A stretch of DNA of 64,000 nucleotides from the NCBI GenBank assembly GCA_026936335.1, contig JAPMXV010000032.1:248001-312000 (forward strand). The letters run 5' to 3'. Both the position numbers and the translations under genes were made by a program. The DNA comes from Mantamonas sphyraenae. Taxonomy: Eukaryota; CRuMs; Mantamonadidae. The notes under the pieces were generated by a model. It did no database searches and was not told where the DNA came from. It saw nothing but the letters and a program-made list of their open reading frames with translations. Positions 1 to 9,585 of the stretch are shown piece by piece (positions within the stretch are counted from its first letter, which is position 1; every line of letters starts with the position of its first letter).

Positions 1-1
1 C

Positions 2-2275
2 CTTCTGGTGGACAACATGGGCCGTGCGCCCTCCATGCTGAACAGCATGGGTGCGGTTCAGGTGACCCCGTCGGAAAACAAGATCCTCAACGCGATGAAG
101 ACGTACATCATGAGCGCGTGCCACGCGTACCACAACAAGTGGAATAACCAGGGCGGTGGAAGCAGCAGTGGTGGGGGCAGTGGCAACGGAGACGACGACA
201 CGGGGCCGCTGTCGGCCAACCTGCGTGTGCAGGGTCTGGTTGCAAACAGGGTGCTTGTGATCCGCAGCACGCTGCAGCGGCCACATGACTACTTCTTGGG
301 CGACCACTTCAACACCAGTTGCCTGTTCAAGCAAAAGTGGCTGGATCTGTTTGCCGACAACGGTGTGCACATCGACACGGAGCAGCTGACAGACCGCTTC
401 TTTGCACCACACTCGGCCTCGCTGGGCCGTACTGCGTATTATCCCGAGGGCATCAAGTGGGACACATCTGCATCGGACGGGGTGGGCGCGGTGGTTGTGA
501 GCAGCCTGGCGATGCTGAACGATGTGGACGACGGCGGCGACGAGCCAGGCAGTCCACTGTCGGTGAGCTCCTCCACAGGATCCATCGACGAAGAGACGGA
601 CAGGCGAGTAGCACGACGCAAAACAATGAGCAAGCGCAAGACAATGCGCAAGACAGCAAGCGAGTCGGCCAAGCATGGCAAAGGCAGCCTGGGTGCACGT
701 GTGCGTGACGCCTCGCTGTCGTACCACCCTGCGTCTGCGTCGCTGCGTCCATTGTCGCTGGACGTGCGTGCGCTTGTGCTGGGTAAGCCCGTACGAGACT
801 CTGTGACGGGGTCGAATCTGCTCAACTGGCGTCCAAAGGGCAATCTTGTGGCGCACCTGTCGGAGCACAGAGCCAAAATCAACTGCGTGGCGGTGGCGCC
901 GGACAACGTGTTCTTTGCCAGCGGGTCGGACGATGGCACAGTGCGCATTTGGGATGTGGAACGGCTGGGCCACAACGCAACGAACCGATCGCGCGGGATG
1001 TACTCTGCCCAGGGCGACCGCATCACGTGCATGACCTTTCTCAAGGGCTCACACTCGCTGGCGTGTGGTTCTTCCAACGGCACCGTGCTGGTACTGTACA
1101 TTCCGGTGTACCTGACAACGTCGATCACGCGCTACGAGGCGCCGCGTGTCGTGACGCGCGTGGATCTGGACGAGGGAGCCATCACACACATGGTGCACTA
1201 CATCGACCCGGGCTCCATGGAGTCGTTGCTGTTGTTTAGCACGGCCGAGGGCAACGTGCACGCGTACGACCTGTATATGGATCGACAGGCATGGGTGCTG
1301 CGCAGCGGCACCAAGTACGGAGCAATCACAAGCATTGATGCATCTTCGGACGGCGTGCTGCTGGTGGCAGGCACCTCACGTGGTTGTTTGCTCGTGTGGG
1401 ATCTGCGTTTCAGGCTGTTGGTGGATGTGTGGTACCTGCCCAAGATGGGGCACGTGTTCAGTGTTCGTTTCAACCGCTCGACCATCCGCCAGAGCAACGT
1501 GCCGCTGGTGTACGTGTGTGCAGGCGAAAACATGGTTTTGGTCTTTGATGTGGACGAGGGCAGGTGCCTGCAGGTGTTCTCTGTGAATCAGGGGGTGGAC
1601 ACAAACAGCCACGCAGCAGACATGCTCGTGGACAACGACTTTGTGTCCTTGCTGTCCGCCAAAAGCAAGAGCCGTGACGCGGTCGGAGTCGGAGTCGACG
1701 ACAAAAAGCAGGAGCTGGAAGACATCCTGAGCCAAGTGGAAACAGAGATGCAACCGTGCACACACTCGATGCGCTGCATGCTGTCACCATCCCAGTCGCC
1801 CTACATCATCACCGCAGGCACAGACCGCCAGATCCGCTATTGGGATCTCACCAACGGTGCGTCGTCGTTCATTGTGGCTGGAGACATGTGCGACGAGATC
1901 AACTGGGAGGCGGAGGTGGCCAGCGCAAGCAGCAGCAGTAGCAGCGCATCGTCAGCTTCCAACTCGGAGCAGCAAAGCTCGAGTTCGCTGTCCATGCGTG
2001 CCTCCCACGACGACGACGTGGCCATGTACAATGCGCCGAAGAAGTACTCGACGCAGCAGATGTTGGGCGGGACCATGCTGTACTCGGAGACGCTGGACAG
2101 CAAGATGCTGGAGCTGGGCTTCAAGCACAAGTATGTGCCTGGCAAACTGGTGGACCAGCCCCTCCTCAAGAGCATCCACCACAACGACGTCATCACATGC
2201 ATGGACCTGCTGGAGCAGCCGATCCAAATGATCATTTCCGGCGGGCGCGACGGCACCATCCGCGTGTATTCGTAA
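2..2275 (+). CDS. VPS15: VPS15/PIK3R4 regulatory subunit of PI3-kinase, C-terminal WD40 part (5' end outside window)
   Basis: The reading frame is open to the left edge, so the N-terminal kinase and HEAT regions lie outside the window. What is present is the Vps15/p150 C-terminal beta-propeller. The entry motif (WRPKGNLVAHLSEHRAKIN, about nt 824-880) matches the 'WKPKGLLVAHLHEHK' type of human PIK3R4. Blades follow with FASGSDDGTVRIWDVE (about 910-960), LVAGTSRGCLLVWDLRF (about 1363-1410), YIITAGTDRQIRYWDL (about 1803-1850) and a final IISGGRDGTIRVYS before the stop. Ser/Gly-rich and Lys/Arg-rich insertions (about 170-200, 520-700, 1915-2000) extend it beyond the human form. VPS15 scaffolds the class III PI3K VPS34 on endosomes and autophagosomes. 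No intron is seen here. Confidence 0.9.
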   Translation, partial: LLVDNMGRAPSMLNSMGAVQVTPSENKILNAMKTYIMSACHAYHNKWNNQGGGSSSGGGSGNGDDDTGPLSANLRVQGLVANRVLVIRSTLQRPHDYFLGDHFNTSCLFKQKWLDLFADNGVHIDTEQLTDRFFAPHSASLGRTAYYPEGIKWDTSASDGVGAVVVSSLAMLNDVDDGGDEPGSPLSVSSSTGSIDEETDRRVARRKTMSKRKTMRKTASESAKHGKGSLGARVRDASLSYHPASASLRPLSLDVRALVLGKPVRDSVTGSNLLNWRPKGNLVAHLSEHRAKINCVAVAPDNVFFASGSDDGTVRIWDVERLGHNATNRSRGMYSAQGDRITCMTFLKGSHSLACGSSNGTVLVLYIPVYLTTSITRYEAPRVVTRVDLDEGAITHMVHYIDPGSMESLLLFSTAEGNVHAYDLYMDRQAWVLRSGTKYGAITSIDASSDGVLLVAGTSRGCLLVWDLRFRLLVDVWYLPKMGHVFSVRFNRSTIRQSNVPLVYVCAGENMVLVFDVDEGRCLQVFSVNQGVDTNSHAADMLVDNDFVSLLSAKSKSRDAVGVGVDDKKQELEDILSQVETEMQPCTHSMRCMLSPSQSPYIITAGTDRQIRYWDLTNGASSFIVAGDMCDEINWEAEVASASSSSSSASSASNSEQQSSSSLSMRASHDDDVAMYNAPKKYSTQQMLGGTMLYSETLDSKMLELGFKHKYVPGKLVDQPLLKSIHHNDVITCMDLLEQPIQMIISGGRDGTIRVYS

Positions 2276-2277
2276 CA

Positions 2278-2283
2278 ATTAAA
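2278..2283 (+). other. possible poly(A) signal ATTAAA of VPS15
   Basis: An ATTAAA hexamer sits three bases after the VPS15 stop codon and 86 bp before the stop of the convergent small gene. It is a plausible cleavage/polyadenylation signal. The hexamer is short and the organism's signal is unknown, so this is only suggestive. Confidence 0.3.
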
Positions 2284-2368
2284 GAACTGAAAGGGTTGTT
2301 GAAGCAGGCAATATGATGCTGTTTTGTATTGACAGTGAGAGCGCGGTGCGGCGCGGCAACGACCGACG

Positions 2369-2827
2369 CTAATGGGCTCGCCTGTGCAGCATAGCGTTGA
2401 CCTTTTGAAAAATCAGCTTGTCGTCGTCAGAGGTTCCCTCGTAGAGAATGTAGATGGGCATGACATCCGGTACAGAGGCCATCTTGAGGCCAAAGACACG
2501 CTTTTGGGCGTGACCAAATGAGCCGTCGCCAGCAAAAACGTACAAGTCGTCCTGGACGACGCCCGTCTCGGAATTGGTCCAGCTCCAGTGTGTGAGCTCC
2601 TGGTCAACCTATATCCGGAGCAAATGTGCGAGATGGCAGGGTGTGAGAACGGAAGCTGGTCGTGGCAGGGGCAGGGGAAAGTAGGCAGGCGGCGCGCCCA
2701 AACGCACAATTACGACCGAGACCGAACCGCGCAGCATCACGGGTTGCTCGATGTCCATGTCCACCTTGCCTGCAGGAAAGGTGAACATGGTGGGGTCGGA
2801 AAAGTCGAGCCCCTCGATGCTGCTCAT
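2369..2827 (-). CDS. small two-exon protein of unknown function (119 aa)
   Basis: Exon 1 is 2827-2708 (40 codons, starting MSSIEGLDFSD) and exon 2 is 2608-2369. The intron has donor GTGCGT and acceptor ATATAG in phase 0. A second possible donor (GTAATT) six bases earlier would remove two residues. Exon 2 encodes a compact mixed segment (VDQELTHWSWTN..., LYVFAGDGSFGHAQKRVFGL, MPIYILYEGTSDDDKLIFQK). The regular splice signals, uninterrupted frame and typical codon choice support a real gene. I do not recognise the family; the sequence looks like a small globular domain without TM segment or signal peptide. It is divergent from the nucleotide-sugar transporter, with the two ATGs only 61 bp apart. 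Confidence 0.65.
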
Positions 2828-2888
2828 GAAACAGGGATGTGGTGCGTGTGCGAGCGGGGGACCACGGCAACCCGAATCTTTGCGGAGA

Positions 2889-3920
2889 ATGCACGTGGAC
2901 AGAAAGGATGCAATTGCAGTTGTTTTTCTGACCCTGTCGTACACGTTGCATCCAGTGTTGGTGGAGTGGAGCAAAGTGGGACACAAGATCCTCTACAGCA
3001 CGGTCATGGTTAACTTGATGATGCAGGTTGTCAAGACGATCGTGGGCGGTCTGGTGGTCTCGGTGAGGAAGGCAATGGGCCATGAGCTCAACTTGCCGTC
3101 ACGTGCAGAGTGCCTGCAACTGGCGCCGCCTGGCTTTGTCTATGCGGTTGGAAACAACATCAGCTACCTCGCCCTCAGGATGCTCTCTCCAGCCAGTTTC
3201 AGGATCATCACGAACCTGCGATTGGTCACTGTTGCTTTGCTTGCGTATTTTTGGCTGAAGCAGAGGGTGAACATGACGCAATGGGCAGCCATCATCAACG
3301 TGTCGGTTGGAGTTGCCCTCGCTCGCTTGACCTCCTCCAGCACGCCGGAAAAGGACGTGCCCCTCGAGAGCTCGGGGTCTCACTTTGTTCTTGCCCTGGT
3401 GATTATCTGCATCAGCATTCTGCCCGCTGTGTCTGCAATCATGGCCGAACTCGTCTACAAAAAGGAGGGCAAGCTCGACACCCTGTCGCAGATCACCGTG
3501 CTGAGTGTTTGGGAACTTGTGTTCAACGGCCTGGGCATTTTGGTGTGGCAACACCGTCTGCTGTTTGCGGGCGACATCTTTTCGGGCTTCTCCGGCAAGG
3601 TGTGGGTGGTGATTGCGAACCACAGCATCCAGGGGCTGGCCGCTGGATTCGTCATCAAAAACCTGAACAACATTTACAAGAGCCTTGCCACGGCGTTGTC
3701 TGTTATTTTGACCACGGTCATTACGCACTTGGCATTTTCCTACAAGCTCGGGGCGCCGTTCTACTTGTGCGCGATTGTCGTCGCCGGAAACGCGCTTCTG
3801 TACGCTCTACACGAAGACTGGGAGCGTGTTGCAGACGGTGGCGCATACACGCGTGTGCATGAGGAGGACGCGGATGCAGCCATCCCGGAGGAGGTTGTGT
3901 TGGGGACGAAAACGGAGTGA
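2889..3920 (+). CDS. nucleotide-sugar transporter, SLC35A-like
   Basis: This 343-aa single-exon multipass membrane protein resembles UDP-galactose/CMP-sialic acid type transporters (SLC35A, NST family). They exchange cytosolic nucleotide sugars for nucleoside monophosphates across Golgi or ER membranes. Typical features are the N-terminal helix (AIAVVFLTLSYTLHPVLVEWS), the AVGNNISYLALRMLSPASF motif, LRLVTVALLAYFWLKQRV, and the C-terminal KNLNNIYKSLATALSVILTT motif with about ten hydrophobic stretches. The frame is open to an earlier ATG at 2751. I chose 2889 because it starts directly at the conserved region and avoids overlapping the divergent neighbour's first exon. The substrate cannot be assigned. 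A Golgi sugar supply role would fit the epimerase, ALG5 and GT61 genes in the same window. Confidence 0.85.
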   Translation: MHVDRKDAIAVVFLTLSYTLHPVLVEWSKVGHKILYSTVMVNLMMQVVKTIVGGLVVSVRKAMGHELNLPSRAECLQLAPPGFVYAVGNNISYLALRMLSPASFRIITNLRLVTVALLAYFWLKQRVNMTQWAAIINVSVGVALARLTSSSTPEKDVPLESSGSHFVLALVIICISILPAVSAIMAELVYKKEGKLDTLSQITVLSVWELVFNGLGILVWQHRLLFAGDIFSGFSGKVWVVIANHSIQGLAAGFVIKNLNNIYKSLATALSVILTTVITHLAFSYKLGAPFYLCAIVVAGNALLYALHEDWERVADGGAYTRVHEEDADAAIPEEVVLGTKTE

Positions 3921-4167
3921 CGTGCGTCTGTTGAGACGGCAGCGCTCCAGGCGTCCAGACGAATCGAGGTTGGAGGACCACGTGCATTTGGAATGGTTTT
4001 TCACCAAAATTAATGGAATGACTGTGTTCATATGGTACTAATCTTTTCGTTGTTTGTTTCCGACAGGACATCAAGCAACCTCTGAGAGAGGTCTGCAACA
4101 AAACCCAGGCGCAAACTTGGTCCGTTCGCTGACAAAAAAAAAAGCTCACCTTTTCGCCTTCCGCTGG

Positions 4168-5082
4168 TCACACTGTCCACTGTCCACCGTTGGCCTCCAG
4201 CCACTCCCAGGATTTCTGAAGCCCTTCAGCCAGACTTGTGGATGGCTTCCAGCCGAGACTCTGGAGCCGCTGGGAGGCGATCTGCTCTTCGTAGATTTGC
4301 CCGGCGCGATCCGCGACAAAGCTCACTTTGGATTCCACTCCCACAACCTCCTGACACAACTCTGCGACCTTGAGCACATCAAAAGACTCTTCTGTGCTGA
4401 TGTTGAACACACGATGTTCAAGATCATCCCATTTCTCCAGCAGAGTCACCAATCCACTCACGACGTCGCTGACATAGGTGTACGTTCGTGTCTGCTTGCC
4501 ATCTCCGTGCACCTCCAGCTCTTTGCCCTCGGACAAACGCTGGAGAAAAACGGCGGGGCACAGGGCACCGCGCATGGCAGGGCCGTAGAACGTCGCAAGT
4601 CGAGCGACGACGTGATCTGGCCTCGCCAGAACGTGACGCTCACTGTCCGCTTTGCTCAACGCATACGGCTCTGTGGGGCGAAGAGGTGCCATCTCGTCCG
4701 ATGGGTGCGTTTCGTTGTTGCCGTAGCAACAGCACGTGGATGCAAACAGCACGGGGGCACCGACAGCTTCTGCTGCATCCAACACGTTCAGGGTCCCGAG
4801 CACATTGATCTCCCTTGCCTTTGACAGATGTTTGGCAAAAATGTTGAGATCAGCAACGGCAGCCAAGTGAACGACGTAGTGTGGTTTGAAGCTTCCAAAG
4901 GCCTTTGTGAGGCCATCCAGATCGAGGATGTCGTGCCCAGTGGACAGATCCAAACTCAAAACTTCGTACCTGTTCACGTACGACCCTTCCACGAGTTCAT
5001 TGCACAGGTGCTTGCCTAGGAATCCATCTCCGCCGGTGACCACAACGCGAACGACGTCGTCCTGCTGCGGGCTGCTCGTCAT
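4168..5082 (-). CDS. NAD-dependent epimerase/dehydratase (extended SDR, UDP-sugar epimerase-like)
   Basis: This is a 304-aa extended short-chain dehydrogenase/reductase. The Rossmann motif TGGDGFLG is at residues 16-23, a VVHLAAVAD segment at about 70-78, the catalytic serine region in VLFASTCCCYGNN at about 111-123, and the YxxxK pair at Y140/K144 (YALSK). This layout is that of UDP-glucose 4-epimerases and related nucleotide-sugar epimerases or dehydratases. The exact sugar cannot be read from sequence. I chose the ATG at 5082; the frame continues upstream only with a non-ATG codon. No intron or signal peptide is seen, so a cytosolic enzyme is expected. It is divergent from the hydrolase-DUF1295 gene, with 56 bp between the ATGs. 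Confidence 0.85.
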   Translation of the reverse strand: MTSSPQQDDVVRVVVTGGDGFLGKHLCNELVEGSYVNRYEVLSLDLSTGHDILDLDGLTKAFGSFKPHYVVHLAAVADLNIFAKHLSKAREINVLGTLNVLDAAEAVGAPVLFASTCCCYGNNETHPSDEMAPLRPTEPYALSKADSERHVLARPDHVVARLATFYGPAMRGALCPAVFLQRLSEGKELEVHGDGKQTRTYTYVSDVVSGLVTLLEKWDDLEHRVFNISTEESFDVLKVAELCQEVVGVESKVSFVADRAGQIYEEQIASQRLQSLGWKPSTSLAEGLQKSWEWLEANGGQWTV

Positions 5083-5138
5083 TTCGAAAGTACTGCCTGC
5101 GCCGGCGCTGCAAAGACAAGTTCCATCCACACCACCCA

Positions 5139-7795
5139 ATGGCCGGACGTAAGCACAACACTGGGCTCACGTCGTTGTCATCGCTGACCGACGTTGGCAA
5201 CGACTCACAGGTTGTGTGCTGCTGTGGCGTGCGCATCAACCGCAGCGCGGCGTGGTGCCTGCTGGCCCTGCTTGCCGTGTCTGCAGGTGTGGCCATCGTC
5301 GTGTCCATTGCTCGCATCAACTACGCCATCATCCTCGAAAGGCGTACTCCGAACCCAGAGTACCCCACGGGCATGCAGTACGGCATCTGGTGGTACGGAA
5401 AGGACAACGCGATGCAAAAGTGGGAACCGGGTGTGCCCAACAAGTTCTTCAGCGCCAACCGCACAAAGACCCTTCTGTACATGCACGGCTGGGCCCCACA
5501 GCACGCCCAGGTCCAGTTCCTTGAAACCTTCAACTACAAGATGAACGACGAACTTTACGGCGTCGACGTCAACACTGCCAATGCCTGGATAGACGATGGA
5601 TGGAATGTCGGTACGTTCTGTTCCGGCGTAGACTGCGCTGGTGGTTCCCCACACCCAACGCTTCCCATGCCTCTTTGCCTCCACGCTGCATGTGCACGCA
5701 GTTCCCGTTTGACTATTGCATCCCCACCCTTGCGTGTACTTCACGCGCCATTCCGAGTCGCCAGCACCATCCACGCTGACCCAACCCACCCCACCCTATC
5801 ACAGGCATTTTCTATTGGGTTTGCTTTGCCGACGAACCCCAAGTGGACGACGCGGAGGCAAAGATCTGGACCACTGGGTGAGTTTTCGAGCAGGAGCTCC
5901 GTACCCTCCCACACCCACGCTGACCCATCGCACGGCCCCTCCGCGCCTCTGTTGCAATCTCACCCCCCACAGAGGCAACAAGGGCATGCGCTGGCGTGAC
6001 GAAAAGGGCACCTTTCACACAGCAGGGGCGCCAAACGCAACCATGGGACAACTGGCTGCCTCTGTGTGGGCCGACGCCCTAGCTCCGTATGTGGGACGGT
6101 ACAATCGGTCCGATCTTCGCTTGCGCGTGGCTGGTCATTCGCTGGGCAACCAGCTTGCTGTGAGCACGCTGCAGCAGTTGCATCAACGCGCTGACAACGG
6201 CCTCGTTGCACACGAGCTCCTGCCCGACCGCATGGTCCTCCTCGACCCATACTACTCCCTGGGCTCCAAATCTTATCTGTCCGGAGGCACGGTGGCAGCA
6301 CACGTAACGCAGATCGTGCAGAACACGCTGCTGAAGGACACTGTGATCGAGCTCCTCAAAACCTCCGTTGTTTCCCAGCCGCCCTACGGCGACAGCAACA
6401 TACCGCTCAAGAAGATGGCGATGTACATGGAACGTGATGCCACGTACATCAACGAGCTGGCCATATCCAGCAAGCACCAGAGCGCCCCGAACCTGTACTT
6501 TTGGTCCTACAACTTTAGCAGCGTGGTCCAAATCGACCAGAACGGCAACCTGATGAACATGCAGGGTCCATCAGCACACACCCCCAACGCTGTCGTTGAG
6601 GTGCGCATGCAGTCAGACATGCGCTGGGTACAGGTGGACGGCCTCGGCACACCCAACCCGGGCGACGATGGCTTCCAACAGTGGAACCACGACCACATCC
6701 GTCTCGACGACACCCTGTACGCACACCTGGCGTTTACTTTTCTCTGCACCGCTGCCCTTGTGGTCATGCTCCTGCTTGTCGTCGAGGGCGTCGGCTTCCA
6801 TCGCATGGCCAACTGTATCACCCCCATGGTCATGTGCTTTGTTGCCCTCGCCGCCCTCCTCCTGGGCAACCTGTTTTATCTGCGTCAGAACGTCCTCACT
6901 TTTCTCGTCGTCCTCTACGCCCTCCTCAACGCCTGTGCCCTCTGGAAGCTCGACCGCTACGGACGTCCCTCCCCGTACATCCACCTGCTGCCTCCACGCT
7001 TCCCTGTCGTCTACCAAACAGGCTCCAACACTTCGGCCGAGGTGTCCACCCTCATCTCCACAAACGTCTACGTCTTCTGGATCTGCCAGCTCGTGCTCCC
7101 GTTTGCCCTCCTTCTCCCCATGACCTACCTCGCCTCTGCCCCGTTCAACAGACCCATTCAGGGCACAGATTATAGCTCCTGGGCTGTCATGGTTGCATCC
7201 CTCGTCCTCATCCTCGTCGCCGCCGTTCAGCGCTACGAGTTTGAACGGGAAACGCAACGTCGACCCTCGGGCGTGTTTAGCCAGGAAGACTCCTCTTACG
7301 CAGCCCTTCACAACGACGAAGTGCATCACGACGGCCCATACAGCGACGGTACAGATGCTCCCGAGACCCTCCTCTTTGAGCACGGCGTTTGGCGCTACAG
7401 TCGCCACCCAGACCTGCTTGGCGAGCTCATGTTCTGGTGGGCTGGCCTTTGCATGTGCCATGCAGGTGTATACTCCCGGCGCAGGCGCATACAACTACAC
7501 CAGTATCGTGGGGCCCATTCTCCTCACCCTTCTCGTCCTCTTCTACACAATCCCCACTCGCGAACTGGCCACCACCGTCCTCACATCGGACAAGATCAAA
7601 CTGGGCATCTGGCACACCAGCACTCCCCTCCTTCTGCCCATGCCCGGTGCGCTCCACCGCTGGCTCGACGACGCCTGGTTCAACTTCCGCCGCTGGATCA
7701 CCATGCGCTTTGTCGCCTCCTTCCTCACCCTCATCCTCCTCGCCATGACCATAACAGGTGTGGTTCTCACCATGCAACAGAGTGGCGTGATGTGA
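5139..7795 (+). CDS. alpha/beta-hydrolase (lipase-like) fused to a DUF1295/steroid-reductase-like membrane domain; one apparent +1 frame break
   Basis: Three exons: 5139-5610, 5805-5877, 5973-7795. An N-terminal TM anchor (about residues 38-60) precedes a hydrolase region with TLLYMHGWAPQ (oxyanion-type HG), WNVGIFYWVCFADEPQ across introns 1 and 2, and the nucleophile elbow GHSLGNQ (GHSLG at nt 6132-6146). From about nt 6720 a multipass region ends in the DUF1295/ICMT-like signature GVWRYSRHPDLLGELMFWW. After this the conserved continuation (CAMQVYTPGAG..., VGPILLTLLVLFYTIPTRE) lies one base further on. The shift occurs at CCTTTGC, nt 7446-7452, where one T seems extra. Removing it gives 788 aa. 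No intron can explain a one-base step. DUF1295 proteins belong to the steroid 5-alpha-reductase-like superfamily. The hydrolase fusion suggests a two-step lipid enzyme, but that is inference. Confidence 0.75.
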
Positions 7796-7886
7796 GGGAG
7801 CCGGCTGAACCGCAACATGGGTTGATGTAAATGAAGGTGGATTGAAAGCGTTGAAACCATTGCCTCTTTTCTGTGTGCATTCTCTC

Positions 7887-9140
7887 TCACCACTCAAACT
7901 GCGAAAAGTCAATGTTGGCCACGCGCATGAACGCGCTCTTGGCATACTTCTTGCTGACGGCCTTCATGCTGCTCTTGGGCGCCTTGAGAACAAGCTCGCG
8001 CATGTCCGAGGCACACTCGAGCAGATCCTCCTCGGTGTAGCGCGAGTGGTATTGCAGGGTCTGGTTCCACGTCTTGCGCGGGTGCACAATGCGCATGGTC
8101 AGGTAGACGGCGGCCGCGGCAATTTTGGACGGCTTGTGCACAAGCATCTTGGAGTAGGGCAGTGCAAGCTCCACAAAGTAGTTGCACATGTGCGTGGCCT
8201 CCTCGTCAAGGGCAGCCACATGTGTGATGCGCTTGGAAAAGTTCAGGTGCGTCGCCACGGTCAAGTTAAAGTCCAGCGACGCAAGCATCAGCTTCTCCAT
8301 CTCCAGGATCTCGTGCTTGGTGTATGCGTTGTCGCAGATGTACACAAAGTCGTTGACCTCGGGCGCGTAGATCTCTTCGTACTTGCTGGCGATGAACATG
8401 GCCGTGACGCCGACCAGCTGCAGCTTCGAGCGCACCACCTGCTTCAGGCACAGGAAACGGTCGATGTAGTTGATGGTCAGGTACAGCGTCTCCGGCACCA
8501 GCTTGAACTTGAGGTGCACCTCAATCAGCCAGTCCACCAGGATGGCGCGCATCTTTTCGTTGATGTCCACCTGCTCCTCCATGTACTTGGCGTTCGGCAG
8601 GTAGGCAATCTCGTTGCGACGCATGTAGTCGTGGATCTCCTCCAGGTATGCGGTTGCACACTGCGGGTCCTCCACATCGTTGCCGTCCACGTCCTCCACA
8701 CGCAGCTTGGAGAAGTAGGAGTTGAATGCGTCCTGCTGCGCCTGGATTTCCTTGGCCTGTTCGCGGCCTGGGTTCACCGTTGTGCTCAGCTTCGCCGTGC
8801 TGCTTGCGCCGCTGCTGCTGCTGCTGCTCTTGGACGACTTTGTGCTCTTCTTCTTGACCTGCGTCTGCTTGGAGCTCTTGCCCACGGCATACTTGGTCGA
8901 CGCGCTGCTGCTGCTGCTGCCGGCCTTGAACCCGCCCTTGGAGCTGGCTCCCGACGCATAGCTGCGGTTGTTGCTCACATCGCCCAGCACGTTGCGGCTG
9001 GACGTGGAAATGGACGTGGAGGACTTGCTGGCGTATCCCGACGCAGTCGAGTTGCTCTTGCGAGACGGGCCGCCGCCAAACTTGGCCTGCGAGTTTTCGT
9101 CGTTGACGGACGACGACACCGAGTTTCCGCGCTTGCGCAT
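7887..9140 (-). CDS. CCNB: mitotic (B-type) cyclin
   Basis: The cyclin box contains the B-type signature MRAILVDWLIEVHLKFKL, followed by ETLYLTINYIDRFL, LQLVGVTAMFIASKYEEIYAPEVNDFVYI and the C-terminal cyclin fold ending near NIDFSQFEW. The N-terminal region is Ser-rich and carries a destruction box, RNVLGDVSN, at residues 49-57 counted from the ATG at 9140, as expected for APC/C-dependent degradation in mitosis. It partners CDK1 at G2/M. The frame continues upstream without ATG to a possible acceptor (AG before 9158). An alternative first exon (ATG at 9456, six codons, donor GTAGGT) would join in phase 0. That acceptor is poor in pyrimidines, so I keep 9140. No introns in the main body. Confidence 0.9.
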   Translation of the reverse strand: MRKRGNSVSSSVNDENSQAKFGGGPSRKSNSTASGYASKSSTSISTSSRNVLGDVSNNRSYASGASSKGGFKAGSSSSSASTKYAVGKSSKQTQVKKKSTKSSKSSSSSSGASSTAKLSTTVNPGREQAKEIQAQQDAFNSYFSKLRVEDVDGNDVEDPQCATAYLEEIHDYMRRNEIAYLPNAKYMEEQVDINEKMRAILVDWLIEVHLKFKLVPETLYLTINYIDRFLCLKQVVRSKLQLVGVTAMFIASKYEEIYAPEVNDFVYICDNAYTKHEILEMEKLMLASLDFNLTVATHLNFSKRITHVAALDEEATHMCNYFVELALPYSKMLVHKPSKIAAAAVYLTMRIVHPRKTWNQTLQYHSRYTEEDLLECASDMRELVLKAPKSSMKAVSKKYAKSAFMRVANIDFSQFEW

Positions 9141-9585
9141 GGCAGCGGGGGCAAAAGGCTGCTCCGTGACACCACACACCAATCACAAATCGATGTTAGC
9201 ACGCATTCAACGGGTGCGCTGTCCTCATCCACCCTCCAATGCTTCGTAGGGCAGGCTGCGGCGCCACTCCGCGCGACTTTTAAACGGGAACTTGATCGTT
9301 GAAAAGCGCGCGCAAGAGGGCTACCGCCTCCCAGCACCGTCCACACAGCTGTACACGCTCAGCCAGCCTCGGCGCAGCGTGCACACACGTGCAAACATGC
9401 ACGTTGGCTTCCTCGATGCCTCGACATCCTTCACCTACCTTGAGAAATTGCGACATGGTTGTTTTTTGGGTGTGTTTTGCGTTTTCAAACGATGCGAGAC
9501 GTGTTCCGTGTGATGGGTGACGTTGCCAGTGCAGTGATGATGATGTGCTTAGTGTGCGGTGGTGGATGGGAGAGAAAAGTCGTTG
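9141..9585. other. 445-bp divergent intergenic region
   Basis: The region lies between the cyclin B and tandem-pseudokinase starts, which are transcribed away from each other. It must hold both promoters, but I see no TATA-like element or repeat. It contains the possible small first exon of the cyclin gene (9456-9439, minus strand). No other coding potential is convincing. Confidence 0.5.

Noticed and set aside
7440-7460. A very short intron to explain the frame change in the hydrolase-DUF1295 gene
   Set aside because: The required removed length is 1 mod 3; the only GT..AG candidate there (11 nt) has the wrong length and is far too short.
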